DNA of 64,000 nt from Gnetum montanum (lineage: Eukaryota; Streptophyta; Gnetopsida; Gnetales; Gnetaceae), in contig MNCI01029622.1 of the NCBI GenBank assembly GCA_015680685.1, positions 1,276,411-1,340,410 of the forward strand, read 5' to 3'. The notes beneath the pieces are model-generated. The model was not told the DNA's origin and ran no database searches. It saw only the letters and a program-made list of their open reading frames with translations. Position 1 is the stretch's first letter, and each line of letters opens with the position of its first letter. Position numbers and translations under genes: made by a program. Below, one piece after another: positions 22,703 through 35,179 of this stretch.

Positions 22703-24898
22703 TATAGCATTCGAAAATGCTGGTGGCTAGAACACCGAGAGGTCACCGAGTGTATAACCTAACCCTATATCTGAATGAGGGCCATGCTGGAGAAAATGGA
22801 AATAGGGTGCCTTGAGTGGTCTTATTGATCAAACAAGGACTTACATGATGTTAAAACGATCATGTTTGAATCATGATTTTAGAGCATCACACATAGGAGT
22901 TGGAATAAGCAGGAATACAATATGCATAATGGCAAGAGAATATGAACGTATGTGCATATGATAATAGAAAGAAATAGATATGCTAATGTTTAAAATACTA
23001 AATAAAAAGAAATGAAATGAGAGTGCGAGTAAAGGAATGCACTACCCCAAGATTGGGGGATGTGGCTTTTGATTGAATGATGTGTACAACTGGTGTGTAG
23101 CCTAGACAGAAATAGCTAGGTAGCAAGGAAATGTTGGTAGATGGGAAGGAGTTGATGCTTGCTGGTCTAAGAGTTGCTACGCTATGCATGTGTAGGTGTC
23201 ACACTCAGGTGTAGGAGTGGAACAAGAATTTGAAGGCTCTAATGCTATGATTTTCTGCTCCTCCACCTTCTGTTCGTCAATCTTTTGCCAAAGCTAATTG
23301 CCAAAAGCCAAACCTTAGAATGTTGTTTACTAGGGTATTTATAGAGCCAGGATTGGAGGAGATACATGGTTTGGATGCCACATGTCTTGGGTCCCACGTA
23401 GCACAAATGTGAATGTGTTACGCTGATGTGCTATGCTCAAAGTCTGGTGCTACACTCGATAGGACAAGAATAGGAACCAAAAATCTACCAAACTATGACC
23501 ATATTTCCTAGACAACATGTGCCAAAATATGAAGAACTAGCATGTTTTTATAGAATGCCTAGAAAAAATGCAAATTGGAGCCTACACTCCAGAACTATGT
23601 CTTCCCTCCTCTTTCAAGTAGGGTCGAGTGTAGGAACAATTTTGGGGACCAATAAGAGGTGCAAAAACAGAATAGACTACTCACTTTGGCTGCCAGAGAG
23701 ATCGTAGAATAAGAATGATAGTCGATGCCAAATTTTGGAAGCTTTTGGAGGCATTTGGAAGGCATTTCCTAAGTGCTATGCTATCTACATTGCCCAGCAT
23801 AGCAAAGCATAGTGTGAACACTTGAAAATTTTTTACATTTCTAGCCTACTATGCTATCTATGCTACACAACGTAGTAGAGTGTAGAACCCCTATTTTGAT
23901 GAATTTTGACTGAAATTTGAAATGCTTCTTGATCACACTTCTGCATGTAGCAAGGCAAGCAATTTTATCTGCCTAAAAATGCATCTTTCATGTTAGAATG
24001 ACTTGAGAACTTTCTATTTCATACTTAAGAAGCTTTGGACCTTGGCATCTCTATTACGTTGCATAATGTAGCACAACATAGCACCTTTTTTAGCTGATTT
24101 TTAATAAGACTTGCAATTTTCCTTCATGATAGGTTAATCACATTCTACTATGTAGCTAGCTAAGTAACTTCAGCAGTCAGACAATCGCTAAATGTAGATA
24201 GATAGCTTGACAGTTTTCTAATCCAGCAGTTAGAAAAAATCCAGGCTCTAAACTTGTGTTACGCTATGTAGTGTAGAATAGCGTAGCACCAATTTGGCCC
24301 AAATTCTGAGAAAATTTGCAAAGTTCTCCCATGACAAACTAGTCACACTCTATGGTGAATCAAGACAAGTAGCCTTGGAAGTCAAAAAATTTTCAAACAC
24401 ACCTTCCATGTTTGGTCCAACACATAGAAACATTTTGGCCCCACATGGCTTGCTACAGTATCTATGTTGTGCAACGTAGTGTAGCCTAACAAGTCCAAAA
24501 ATTAAAAAAATGTGTCAAACTATTTCTTCCAACATGAGCGTTTTGAGAACTTCTAACTTGACACTTGGGTGGACTGATAGTTGGGACATGTGTCAAGCTA
24601 GAAACTAGGACATGTTTCAAGCTAGGGAAGCTTGACAAGTAGTTCATCCTCAATACCCTTTTGACCACCTCTGCTTGACAGTCATGAAAAATGGCCTTGG
24701 AACTGTGTGCTATGTTGACTATGCTAGGGAGCATAGCAAATAGTCTTAGGAAAATATTGTAGACTTTAGGCCTTCCCATGTGCTATGCTATCTACACTAT
24801 GCAACATAACAGTAGACTTAGAACAATTTTGCTCAGCTTTGTGATGCTTAGACAAGTTTCCCTCTAAACTACAGGAATCAAAAATTGATGGTGTTTGA
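22703..24898 (-). repeat. 5' LTR of element B (about 2.2 kb)
   Basis: The left end is set by the PBS spacing and the right end by GGTGTTTGA, which aligns with GGTGTTTCA at the LTR ends of E. Terminal TG and CA are both altered, consistent with age. A TATAAATA box lies on the minus strand at 23336-23343. CTACGCTATGTAGTGTAG-type motifs recur through 23400-24800. Part of it (23500-23780) aligns closely with LTR F in reverse. Confidence 0.7.
23336..23343 (-). promoter_or_regulatory. TATA box in LTR B
   Basis: TATAAATA in the context CTCTATAAATACCC on the minus strand. LTR F has the same box in nearly the same context at 60070, which supports it as the element promoter. Confidence 0.6.
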
Positions 24899-25029
24899 AG
24901 CATAGAAAGATAAAAAATGCAAAAGTGTAAACCAAGTAAGAAATATAAAATGTGAAAATAATGAAAATAAGCCAAGCATGTAGAAGTGGGTCAGGTAGCG
25001 ACCCAACACCTATTGGACCAAGAACATAC

Positions 25030-28000
25030 CTTAGTCATGTAGTTGTTTCCTAACCTAGTGTGGGTTAGGCAACACATAGGGCCTAGAGGGTATGATACGG
25101 TACCCTAACCTTCATCAGCTATATCAAAGGGCAATTCTACCCATAAAGTATCTTCCAAATGGTTAGGAATTTCTATTGGCACTTTGAGTTAGTCTACTTC
25201 ACACCTTTCACCTTCATCCTCTACAGCAAGTGTGTCATCAAGGAACTCTATCTCTAACCCTTGTTTAACATTGATGTTGTTGATGGTCAAAAGGGTTGTG
25301 TTGTCACTATGTATGATAACCTATCAACCTTCATATGGAAGGTGGATTTCCTAATGGATTGGAAAGAAGATGGCCCATAGTTAGGCTAACCAAGGCCTAC
25401 CTAGGATTAGGTTGAAACCTGGAATCTCCTCAATGACTATGAAATCAGCTGTGGTAGGTAATTTCTCCTCTACCATGAAGGCTATCATGATAGTCCCCCT
25501 TATGACAATGTATGATCCATTGAAGGACTTTAATCATGTTGTCTGCATTGGTTGAATCTAGTCAGCAAGGCCAACCTTATCGATGACTATGTATGGGATG
25601 ACATTGTTTGTCGCCCCCATCATCAACATGCACCCTGAAAATCCTACATTCTCCCATGTGGATAGTTATGAACATTGATGTGGTGATGATATAACCCTTC
25701 TCAAGGTCTACCTTGATTGCCTCATCCTAAAATTCCAAGGACATTGAACCTAATTCTGATGGGGGAGGAGGCAACATCATAGTGTGAATAGACTATTCAT
25801 CTATTGGGATGCTCTCTATGATGGGAATGGAGGTCAACATGCACACTAGTACTTCATGATGGGAAAAGAAAGTCATCATGAGGTCATACAGGCTTCGAGT
25901 TGTATTTTTCTATTTTAAAGTGTGCTTGACTTATGCCAATGCATTAAGGAAGTCCTTTCCACTATCTCCTGCTTTATTATTTCTAGCCTTCACCTCCTCC
26001 ATGTGACCCAAGAGATAGATCTGTTGTGGAGGGGATTTGAGCTTGGTTTGCTTAATTTTATTTGAAGCCTCAATGCTCTATTATTGGTTTCTTTGCTTTG
26101 GAGCCTTAGTTCTTCATGGTTGACTACTCATTGCAGCAACCTCTTTGGTTGGTTGGGCCATTAATATGAAAGACAAGAGAACAAGCTTAGGTAGGCCTAG
26201 TGGCCTTTGCTCCTGGTGTTGCCTAAGAATCCAATTAGTGAGGTACTTGTTAGGCCTTCCAATTTTCCATCTCATTTGTTTATTTTCATCATTTGTAGGA
26301 TGGGGTCTTGGGTGAGTAGTTGCTAATGGATTGGCCACAACTAGACTTCCGACAAGTGGGGAATCCATACGTCATGGCACCCTTATGAAAAAGGGTGTTT
26401 GGGATATTGCACCTGTAATGTGTTGTAAGGCTCTAACCACAAAGGAGTTATGGGGGCCTAATATGGTGCTCTAATGATAAAAAGGATCCTTGAACTAATT
26501 GATGCTAAAGAGGCCCTAGTGTTGCGAGAGGGCACACCAACCACAAATGGATCCTATGCTAGTTCTACATTGTCATCAATGCTAATGGAATTAATGATGT
26601 ACCCTGCACCACTTGTGTTTAGAGGATCCTTGTAAACCCCCATTAATAGGTTTTAGGGGTACAATAGGTTGGTGGCATCAAGGTCCAACTCACCCTTATC
26701 AATCATACGTTGGATGTCATCCTACAAAGCCATGGAAAATTCTATGTCATGATCTTGCAATTGGTGATACTGGCAAAAATGATCCAATCATAAGTGCTTA
26801 GAGAACAAAATCTCATTAGGAAATGCAACCAAAGGGTTCTTAATGAGCTTGAAATATTTGTCATACTACTTGTGAGTGTCCTCAGACATCTACTTGCACT
26901 GGATAAGTCCAACATTAAGTAGTTGGTCCAAGAACTCCAAATTCTTAATAGGCAACAATGTATACTTCAAGCATTCCTTGCACTCGAAGTTAGGCCTTGT
27001 TGAAATTGATGCCATGGCTACCAAAAATGTAGGCTACTTAGTCACTATAGTGCTAGAGCTAGTTGCCTTGTTGTTGGCTAGTGCTTTAGATGGCTTGGTC
27101 ATTGGTTTGGCATTGGCTAGCTTAGCCTTGTTGGCCACCAATGTAATGGTTGTGGTTTCTTGTTTTCCTTTGTTCTCATCTTTCTTCTTCTTTGCATGTA
27201 AATTCTTATAGGCCACATGGGATAGATCCTTGCTAGCTTTTGCCACATCTTGAATGCTCTTAGTTTGAGCAAACCCTTAGCTAAAGAACTATGAGGTAAG
27301 GTAATATAGTTTTGACTTAATAAAGTCATTCACTATGCCTTTGAAAATGACTAGTAAGTGGATCTCTATGATAGGCTCGTAGATCTTGTTAAGGGAAGCA
27401 CTCCACTATTGAATTAATTTATGCATGGGCTCTAGGTGATCCTACTTCACCTACATCAATTGGTCCAAGGTTTCTTTAGGCTTCAAATTATACTTGAAGG
27501 GTGTAATGAATTGTGTGAGCAATTCCTCCAACAAAGATATGGAGGCCCTAGGAAGCGCATGGTACTAGTCCAGTGCTTTGCTAGTTAGGGACATGGCAAA
27601 GATGCATATGATGGCATTTGGCCATGCCTACAACAAGAGGTACTTTGACCAAAATATGACTAGATGAGTGTTGGAATCCCATTCACTGTTATATTTGGTG
27701 AACTAAAGGAGCAGGACCCCTATAGGTAGTGCTACTGACAGGACCGTAAGACTAATTGGATCATCCTACTAGAAGTCCATCACTTGTACCATTTTAGAGG
27801 AGGTAGCCTTAAGCTACTGGACCTCTTCAATGATGCTTTGGATTAGCTAGAATTCTTGATCCAATCTGGGTATGGTGGTAGTGGGATACATAGTTGTGCT
27901 ACCCATTGGGGTTGTTGGGTGGTCCACAACTTGCCTCTAGGCTATGTGACCATGCATGATGCCTATTGTATGGGCTATCTCATGGATGCAGAACCCAGGC

Positions 28001-28760
28001 CCCACAATTGGTTGGTGATTTTGGCCATCGAAAAGGGTGCCAATGTAATAGGTGAAATAAATAACACATAAGCCATGTACAATGAGGGCAGAACATGTGT
28101 AGTATGCACATAAGGTTGCATAGGCATAATGGTTGCTACTACAAAAGGCTAGGTAACCTGAATAACCTAAATGGGGTAAACAAACTATGAAGAGATGATA
28201 AAAGGTATGCTAAATGAAAGGCTAAAGGATAGGACAACATCCTAATGTGCTTGTTACATTTGGTAAGTTTCCATAGTAGGTGTTGACTTGGGAAATGACA
28301 CGAGACTACGAGACAATGGAGGAGGAATAGCAAAGGCCACCCATTGGAATGAGGCATGGAATGGATTATCATCCTTAAATTGAGCCTCAAATTCATTTGG
28401 CTCCTTCTAGAGTGGCTCCTCATAGTCCATCCTTGCCTCAAAAGTTATGAATCAGGTTCTCCAGCATCATTAGTAATCTTTTGTGAGCAAGATAAAGTCA
28501 AATTTGGAAGGAAACCATTCCCTCCTATTATGATGTATGTGCTCATAACTACATTTGGCTTCCATTTCTTGGTGCTCTAAAGGCAAAACTACCTAGAACT
28601 TTGCAAAAACAAAGTTATATTAGTCATTATTGAGCACCATAACCTCGAGAGGTACGTTATGTAGCCTAGGAAACTATCTTTGTGCTAGGACAAGATCCCT
28701 AGCAATGTCAACTGGGAACTCCTATTGTATGGGCCAAAACATAACTATGCCCAAAGTATA
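25030..28760 (-). pseudogene. gag-protease of element C
   Basis: Read leftward: a variable N-terminal part, then the gag core around 27830-27290 with DWY and KYNLKP-type matches to B and E, and a knuckle region DHFCQYHQLQDHD near 26745-26775 whose last Cys is Ser. The protease near 25680-25320 has a D-D-G-type site and GFNLILGR-WLA. It ends at 25030 with CTAAG followed by GTATGT on the minus strand, which looks like an intact splice donor. Stops and frameshifts are frequent, more than in E. Confidence 0.72.
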
Positions 28761-29126
28761 GGTCAAGGGTTTCTCGGGGTTTATGATGTGAAGAGAGATG
28801 CAAAATGTTGCTTTTGTAGAAAAGGAGAAACATTTCTAAGTGCAAAAACTATAAGAAAATAGCCAAGTTTGGAAAATGCAAAAAAAAATACTTAACTCTA
28901 AAATGAAGTAGAAATGACTAAGTGTAAATGCATTGAAAAATGGCTAGCTCTAGGACTACGCTCATTATGCTGAAGATAGCTATGCTCTACTAGAGATCTA
29001 AATTTTTGATCAAGTGTAAACACCGATGTTGTCCAATGGAGTTCTAGAAGAATTAACAATGGGGACCAAGTATAGAAAGCATGCAAGGGAACAAGCAATA
29101 GATTTGGCTAAAGAAGGATGCAAAGG

Positions 29127-29143
29127 CCCTCCTTCTAGCACCA
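29127..29143 (-). promoter_or_regulatory. Putative primer-binding site of element C
   Basis: TGGTGCTAGAAGGAGGG on the minus strand, five or six bases from the LTR end and identical to the site in element E. Confidence 0.65.
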
Positions 29144-29148
29144 AAAAA

Positions 29149-30864
29149 TTATAGTAACTAAAAATATCAATGGCTAGAATGGGACACTGAGAGGTCCACA
29201 GTCACACAGTCTTAACCTTGCTCCCATGCAAGGGCTTGCTAGAAAATAGAAGCAAGATGCATAGAATGGTCTTGTCAATTGAATTGAAACTTATGGGTGT
29301 TTCAACAAAATGTGTTTTAAGGTGTTTATGCAGTATTCACGATGTCTATAGTGTCTGCAACACTCATGAGGATGAGAGCAGTCAAAGTTTTAAGAATGAA
29401 ATGGAGGTGCAAACATTGAAATAGATGCATGAATAGTAAAAAATGCAAGTAAAATTCTGAAAATTAGTAAAAAATCTGAAACATACATAGAATGAAAGCC
29501 AAAGGAGAGATGGCACCACCCCAAATAGATGAGTGTAGTCAACTGTAAAGAAGAGATGAGAAGGTAAGCAGTGTACAAATAGGAATAGTAGGCAACATAA
29601 TCATAATCTCAAGATGTTTGGCTATGAAGACTAACATTTGCCATGGAGTCTAAGCTTGCCAAGTTGGTTGTCGTAGTGTCCTCTAAGCTTTAGTGGTATG
29701 TGATGTGCTAGGTAGCATCCAACTATGTCCACTAGGCTCCTGAAGTTTGCCAAGGTGTTAAGTGTGCTCATGTGCAAGGGTTCTTTGCCAATCAAGTATT
29801 TGAAAATGCCAATCAAAATGTTAATATGACAACTATTAAATGAAATTTTCAACCCCTAAAACATGAGGCACAAGGGTATTTATAAGGATAGTGTTAGCAT
29901 AAATCATGAATCAGGTGCCACGTGGTAAAGGGATAGCTGGAACTACACTAACCCTAGGTACGCTCCCATTAAAGCAAAGTGGTGTTCTACTGGTGTGCTC
30001 TAATGAACCCTATGAAACTACCAAACTCTAACTATGTTACTGAGACTACATGTGAGAGTGTTGAATAGATTGCAATGTACCTGACAATAATGTAAAATAG
30101 TACAGTTTGGAAACTATGCTCTAGGACTATGCTGGCCACTTTTCTGAGTGCTATCGAGTGTAGGTATAATTTGGGGCAAATGAGAGATGCAAAAGAGATA
30201 CAAATTGCTGATCTTGCTTGCCAAAGGAATGTTGACACTAAGATGCAACCTAGTGCTAAGTTCTAAAAGCTTCTGGAAGCAATTCTTTGTGGCTACACTA
30301 GCTATGCTATATAGCATAGCCCAAGGGGTTAGGAAAATTTTGCAAAAATGTGAAGTTTAGTATTGGCCACACTGACTACACTCTAGAGTGTAGCCCTAGT
30401 AGGGAGAACATAGCCCAAACACTTGGAAAAGTTTTACAAAATTAATTCCTACATGCATGCTACACTAGCTACATTCTAGAGTGTAGCAGGGAGCATAGCA
30501 CTAGGAGCTAGAAAATTAGCCAAATTGTTTCATTCGTCCCATACATGCTCAATAGCCTCTAGCTTGAAACTTGGAAAAAATTTGCAAACTAGTCATTCCA
30601 AGACTGACTACACTAGCCACACTTTAGAGCATAGCATAAGGGGAAGAGCATAGTCAGGACACTTAGAAAAATTTTCATCTACTATTGACACTTAGAAAAA
30701 TTTTACAAATCTAAATTGTTAGTGTTAACTACGCTGACTATGCTCTAGAGTGTAGTCTTAGCAGTGGGAGCATAGCCTTAAAACTTAGACAAAATTTACC
30801 AAGTTTTGACACTTAGCCAAATTTTCAGTTGAGACCTAGGAGCTCTAAATTTGCTAGTGTTTTA
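29149..30864 (-). repeat. 5' LTR of element C (about 1.7 kb)
   Basis: The left end is defined by the PBS spacing. The right end AGTGTTTTA aligns with GGTGTTTCA of LTR E, with CA changed. A TATAAATA box lies at 29877-29884 on the minus strand. CTACACTCTAGAGTGTAG-type palindromes recur in 30370-30760 and take the place of the TACGC motifs of A and E. Confidence 0.65.
29877..29884 (-). promoter_or_regulatory. TATA box in LTR C
   Basis: TATAAATA in CTTATAAATACCC on the minus strand, matching the position and context of the box in LTR B. Confidence 0.55.
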
Positions 30865-30865
30865 A

Positions 30866-31591
30866 GTTGGTTATATAGGTTGATCCTAATTTGGTTGTAT
30901 CCCAAGAACCCATCCATAAAGGACAACAAGACATGTCTGGTCATAGTATCGATAAGTTGATCAATACTAGGTAGACAGGATCCATTCTTGATACTCACTT
31001 TATTTAGATCTCAGAAGTTTATGCAAATATAGATACTTCCATTTTTCTTATGGACTACCACTATGTTGGACACCCATTCTACATATTCGACAACCCTAAT
31101 GTAACTAGCTTGGTAGAGCTTTGAGATCTTATCAAGAACTACCAAGGCCAAATCAAGTCTAATCTTATGCATTTTTTTCTTAACCATCCTAATGCTATGG
31201 TCTCGTATAATTTTGTATTATACTAGACATGGTTCTAGGCCTAAAATATCTTCATATGACCAAGCAAAGACTTTAACGTTGTCTTGTAGGACCTTGGTGA
31301 TGTCTTGAGCTTGTTGAGATTCCAATGAGGAACTTCGTTTAAGGGTTTTTTCCTCACACTATGTGTTGTGACAGGAATCTCAACTAAAGAGTTTTAAGCT
31401 ATGTCTCTAGCCTCAAGGTCAAGGGTTTTAACTAGGTTTTCAAGCCATTCTAGAGGCTTCTCAATAGAGGCTATGTGGTTGACAAGACTCTTAAGCTCAA
31501 GATCTAGGCAATCAAGGTTGATATACCATTCTACATCACCATGAGGTCCATGTAGGCACACAGGAAAATTGATCTACTTCCAAGTACTCAT
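30866..31591 (-). pseudogene. pol of element D: leader and N-terminal RT
   Basis: Starts with M at 31591 after TGTAGGATTAAAGT, which includes a possible splice acceptor (TGTAG). The leader aligns with those of A, B and E (PLEWLENL, LVEIPV). RT then reads through WVSNIVVVHKKNGSIYICIN, LPSIDQLIDT and LLSFMDGFLGYNQIRINL, where LTR C interrupts it. Several stops are present. The catalytic YVDD region is outside this fragment. Confidence 0.8.
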
Positions 31592-32430
31592 ACTTTAATC
31601 CTACATGTCAACCAAAATCATATTAAGTGGCATCTAAATAAAAGTAAATAAACAATGCTAAAATGCCTTAAAATTATGTAAATACATACTATTCTAATGC
31701 AAACAAGGTCATCCAAAATAGAGTAAAAACAAGTAAATAAAGTGAAATACAAAGGGAAGTACAAGAAATAAAGCTAAAAATGATTAAAAAGGATCACAAT
31801 TTTGGTATTTTTAAGCCTTAGCAAGCAATGAAGCCAGTTTAAGACCATAGCAAGCCATGATCACATTGTATCAATAAGATGTCAAAGAAGGTCAAACCCA
31901 ACTATTTGATATTAATCCAAGACTAATCAAAGGTAAATAAGCTATAATAAGGTAGATGAAGGAATTATAAGGATATGTAAAGGCTATACAAGGTCAAGAA
32001 GGTCAACAACATAACACAAGGCCAAAATTAAGTTGAAACATCATGTAATAAGGCTAAATCAAATAAAACAAGATACATATGATGAAACTTAGCTTATATA
32101 GGTTAAAAAGGGTTAGATTTTGCCAATTTTAGGCCTTATAGAATCATGGCTTAAGGCTGCAAGGCTGTTAGGCAAGTTTGAATATCAATCAATGCTATTT
32201 CTGGGAGATTTAGTTCTAAAAATCAAGAGTTTTAAGGCTTCCATGCTAACTATCATGGAATGAGTGATCTCTATTGTGTAAACCAAGAAATGTATGTTTT
32301 GGAGCATCCAAAGATCCAAAATTGAGGTTCCAAGTCCTTTCCAAGGTAGTGTAGGGCTAGATCTGTCAAAATTGAGCACTCTAGAGTTTAGTAAACGTCA
32401 GAAAGTAATAGGTTTTGAAACTTCACCCCA

Positions 32431-32460
32431 CTATTTCCATGTTGGCCAACATGGAAATAG
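32431..32460. repeat. Perfect 30-bp palindrome
   Basis: CTATTTCCATGTTGG is followed at once by its exact reverse complement. It is the best member of the CCATG...CATGG palindrome family in element D. Confidence 0.85.
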
Positions 32461-32988
32461 GAGGGCATAACATGGAGAATTAAAATCCAAGACAAAATAT
32501 GGTTAGAAAAAGTAAAACTTGCGGTTGAAACCTAGATCTAAGAGTTGTGCATCCCATAACATTATTTTGAGGTCATTTGAGTCAGTTTTGAGTACCAAAA
32601 CAAGTTTAAATTGCTTTCCCCTTTCTTCCACATTGATCATAGTGGGCCTAGCATGGATGAATGGTGGTGCACTTTCTCTATGACTTTAAAATTTTTTGGA
32701 AACACATCAAGTGAGTTTCTAGGCTCCTAGGGTTGTAGATCATGATTTTCCAACTTTCTAGCTAATTTTGAACACGTTTAGAGGTCATTTAAAGGCATCT
32801 AAGGTTTTACCCTATATTTCCATGTTGGGGGAGCTACTCTAGAATGGGAGATTAGGGGGAATAAGTTTTGAATGTTAAAATGAAGTCAAATGAGAATAAT
32901 ATTAAGGCTATAATGTCCTAGGCATTTTTGGCATACATTGTTTGTATCCAGGACTGTTATCTTATTACCAAAAGTGGAAAGGCAGCTT

Positions 32989-33152
32989 CACACACACACA
33001 CCCCCCCCCCCCCCNNNNNNNNNNNNNNNNNNNNNNNNNNNNNNNNNNNNNNNNNNNNNNNNNNNNNNNNNNNNNNNNNNNNNNNNNNNNNNNNNNNNNN
33101 NNNNNNNNNNNNNNNNNNNNNNNNNNNNNNCCCCCCCCCCCCCCCCCCCCCC
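32989..33152. other. Assembly gap inside a CA/poly-C tract
   Basis: A short CA repeat runs into C's up to 33014, then 116 N (33015-33130), then 22 C. The open frames that cross it are artefacts. The true length is unknown. Confidence 0.95.
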
Positions 33153-33726
33153 ACCCGCGCCATCCCAACCCCCATTTCCATGCTACCTACCATGGAAGGG
33201 ACCTTCTCTAGCATGGATGGAATAAGAATCCCTAATCTAGGCCAATTTCAATCACAATCAACTATGCATGTCAGCTCCCAAAATTACTAAGATCAAGAGT
33301 AAGGGTTTTAGATCAAAATTTTGTAGTTTTGGATGTTCCTATGTGTATTTTGAGATTTTCTTGATGTCTAGCATGGATCTATCTAGGAAGATAAAAGGGG
33401 ATAGCTTTTTGGCCATTTGGAATTAGCATTTTAGGATTTGAGGGCTCTTAGAGGTGCAAACATGGTCCTAGACTACACACAAGGTTGTCTAGTGTCTATT
33501 TGAAGTGTCTAACGATCATTTTTTAGCCATATTAAGGTTTTCCATTATTTTCATGCTAGCCAATGTGGAAGAGGTGGCCCCAACATGGAATAATTAAAAA
33601 TCTATATTTTTTGCTATTTTTTTTCACTTCTAGCCATGCATGTGGTTCTCCGAGGTTCCTAGTGTTAAATATTCATTCCTAGGATCAAAATCTAGTCATT
33701 CCAAGGGTTTTCGAGTAGTTTTTAAA

Positions 33727-33740
33727 CCCCCCCCCCCCCC
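33727..33740. repeat. Poly-C tract (14 C)
   Basis: A run of 14 C just before a CATCCACACTAGGG palindrome-family sequence in element D. Confidence 0.9.
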
Positions 33741-34484
33741 ATCCACACTAGGGCTAATATGCTTAGCATGGATTGAATCTTTCTCAACATGGAGAATCTA
33801 GGTTTAGGTTATTTTAGTTGACTTCCAAAAGTTTAATGACTTCTAGAAGGGTTTGATTACTTCTGGAAGTTGATTTCTATGCAAACTTTAATAGTTTTGG
33901 ATTTTTGCCTTTCATTCACACTAGGGCTAGGATGCTCAATGTGGATTACATCCTCCCTAGCATGAAATAACCTTAGAGGATTAATTTTTATTTATTTTTT
34001 GCATTTTGGTGGCTTCCAAAAGGGATGTCAAGGTTCTATTCCTAGTACAAGTCAATTTGATGTTGTTTTCATGCATCTTGGACTCTCCACTAATCTCCTA
34101 GGCTACATCCTCACTATCTCCATGTTTGAAAACATGGAAGACGTCTTCTCTAGTGTGGATGAAGCAAGAAAGTCAACTTGAGACCAATTTGATAGCCAAT
34201 TGACCATGCATGTCAACCTACAATGTTGCCAATGTTGATGGTGGATATTTGGTATCAAGGTTCACTAGTTTAGAAGTTCCTAGATATCTCATGCAATTAA
34301 TCCCATTTCTTCCATGTTGGGCATGATGACCCTAGTATGCATGAGATGGGGATGGTAGTTTTGTACCATTTTAACTACTTTCGATTCATTTCGAAGCTCT
34401 AAAACATCTCAACAAGGTCTAAGGGTCACTAGAGTATGTTATTTGGCTATTTTAGGTCATAAATTAAGTTTTCTTTCATACCTC

Positions 34485-34489
34485 CTAGG
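34485..34489. other. Target-site duplication of element E, left copy
   Basis: CTAGG directly flanks the LTR terminus TGTACCA. The same five bases follow the other LTR at 52707-52711. Confidence 0.9.
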
Positions 34490-35077
34490 TGTACCATCTG
34501 AAATCGTTGGTCTCCGGTTGGAAGAAAATAGAAACCTAGAGATCTCCAGACACATATAGAAGACCCTACCTTCACTTGAGGGCAAGCTGGAATGGACAAA
34601 GGTAGAGTACCTTGAGTGGTCCACACACGGATCATGCAATGATTTCCCCAAACGTACACCGAGGTGCTATACGCTGGGTTATATGTAAACGACGTAACAG
34701 ATGTAAAAAAGACCATAAACAGCATAACTGATGTAAATGGAGCGTAAACATAAAAGAGTGTAAACAGTAAACATGCAACAATTAATGCAAAACTGTAACA
34801 GATTTTAGGAAGAAAATGCAGTAATATTATTGCAAAGTGAGAGTTACAATGCACTAGTTTAATGTAGTTGTGGCTTTCACACAAGGCAGACGAATAGCCC
34901 TAGGGGATGCAGGGATGACTGTTTGCTAGTTCAAACTGTAGGCATAGAGTAGAGGCTATATGCTGAGCGTACAGGGTTGAGGTCCAGTGTACAAGGTTCT
35001 CTACTCTTGTCCTTAGTGTCTCTGTTTTTCTCTCTAGTTTGCTCCAAATTGCCAACGTTCTAATGAAAAATTGGGGT

Positions 35078-35085
35078 TTTTATAT
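35078..35085 (-). promoter_or_regulatory. TATA box in 3' LTR of E
   Basis: CCTATATAAAAA on the minus strand. The 5' LTR has CCTGTATAAAAA at the equivalent place (about 51929-51936), so the copy that should drive the element has one changed base. Confidence 0.55.
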
Positions 35086-35179
35086 AGGTTTAGACGTTAG
35101 ACTCGGGTTGGGTGACATGTGGCACATTGACCAAGCATGAAAGAATAAAATTTTACAAGTGTACAACATGCTTCCACTA

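Larger units (their letters stand above)
10706..24898 (-). mobile_element. Element B: Tat-lineage retrotransposon, 3' part removed by insertion of A
   Basis: In its own 5'-3' direction (right to left) B has a 5' LTR (24898-22703), PBS, gag-protease (22250-18440), inverted-repeat array, antisense gene, second array, and RT to RNase H (12307-10711), where element A interrupts it. The remaining RNase H, integrase and 3' LTR should lie left of A, outside the window. B in turn interrupts element C at 24898/24899. Each frame has many stops. Confidence 0.82.
24899..30864 (-). mobile_element. Element C: 5' half of a Tat-lineage retrotransposon
   Basis: From right to left: 5' LTR (30864-29149), PBS, gag-protease (28760-25030), then the start of the spacer, where LTR B begins at 24898. 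The antisense gene, pol and 3' LTR would lie left of B and A, outside the window. C itself interrupts the RT of element D, whose sequence resumes at 30865. Confidence 0.78.
30865..34484 (-). mobile_element. Element D, left part: pol start and spacer of a Tat-lineage retrotransposon
   Basis: This part is cut on the left by LTR C, inside RT, and on the right by element E. D resumes at 52712. Together the two parts hold RT, a repeat-rich spacer and the antisense gene in the same order as element E. It is the oldest layer of the nest: elements C, E and F are all inserted in it. Confidence 0.72.
31592..34484. other. Spacer of element D upstream of its antisense gene, with dispersed palindromes
   Basis: No protein is recognisable. 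A decayed inverted-repeat unit is visible near 31830-31860 (AGTTTAAGACCATAGCAAGCC). From about 32400 on, CCATG/CATGG palindromes recur every 200-500 bases, for example 33176-33199 and 34119-34142, along with poly-C runs and the assembly gap. The same palindrome family continues after element E at 52712-53230. Confidence 0.6.

Noticed and set aside
32928-33290. Open frames with poly-Pro or poly-Gly around 33 kb
   Set aside because: They run through the N gap and C homopolymers, so they are assembly artefacts.
34447-34884. Minus-strand frame of 145 codons with hydrophobic stretches
   Set aside because: It crosses the end of LTR E into D. The LTR part also appears in the other LTR, but joined to different flanking sequence, and there is no recognisable domain.
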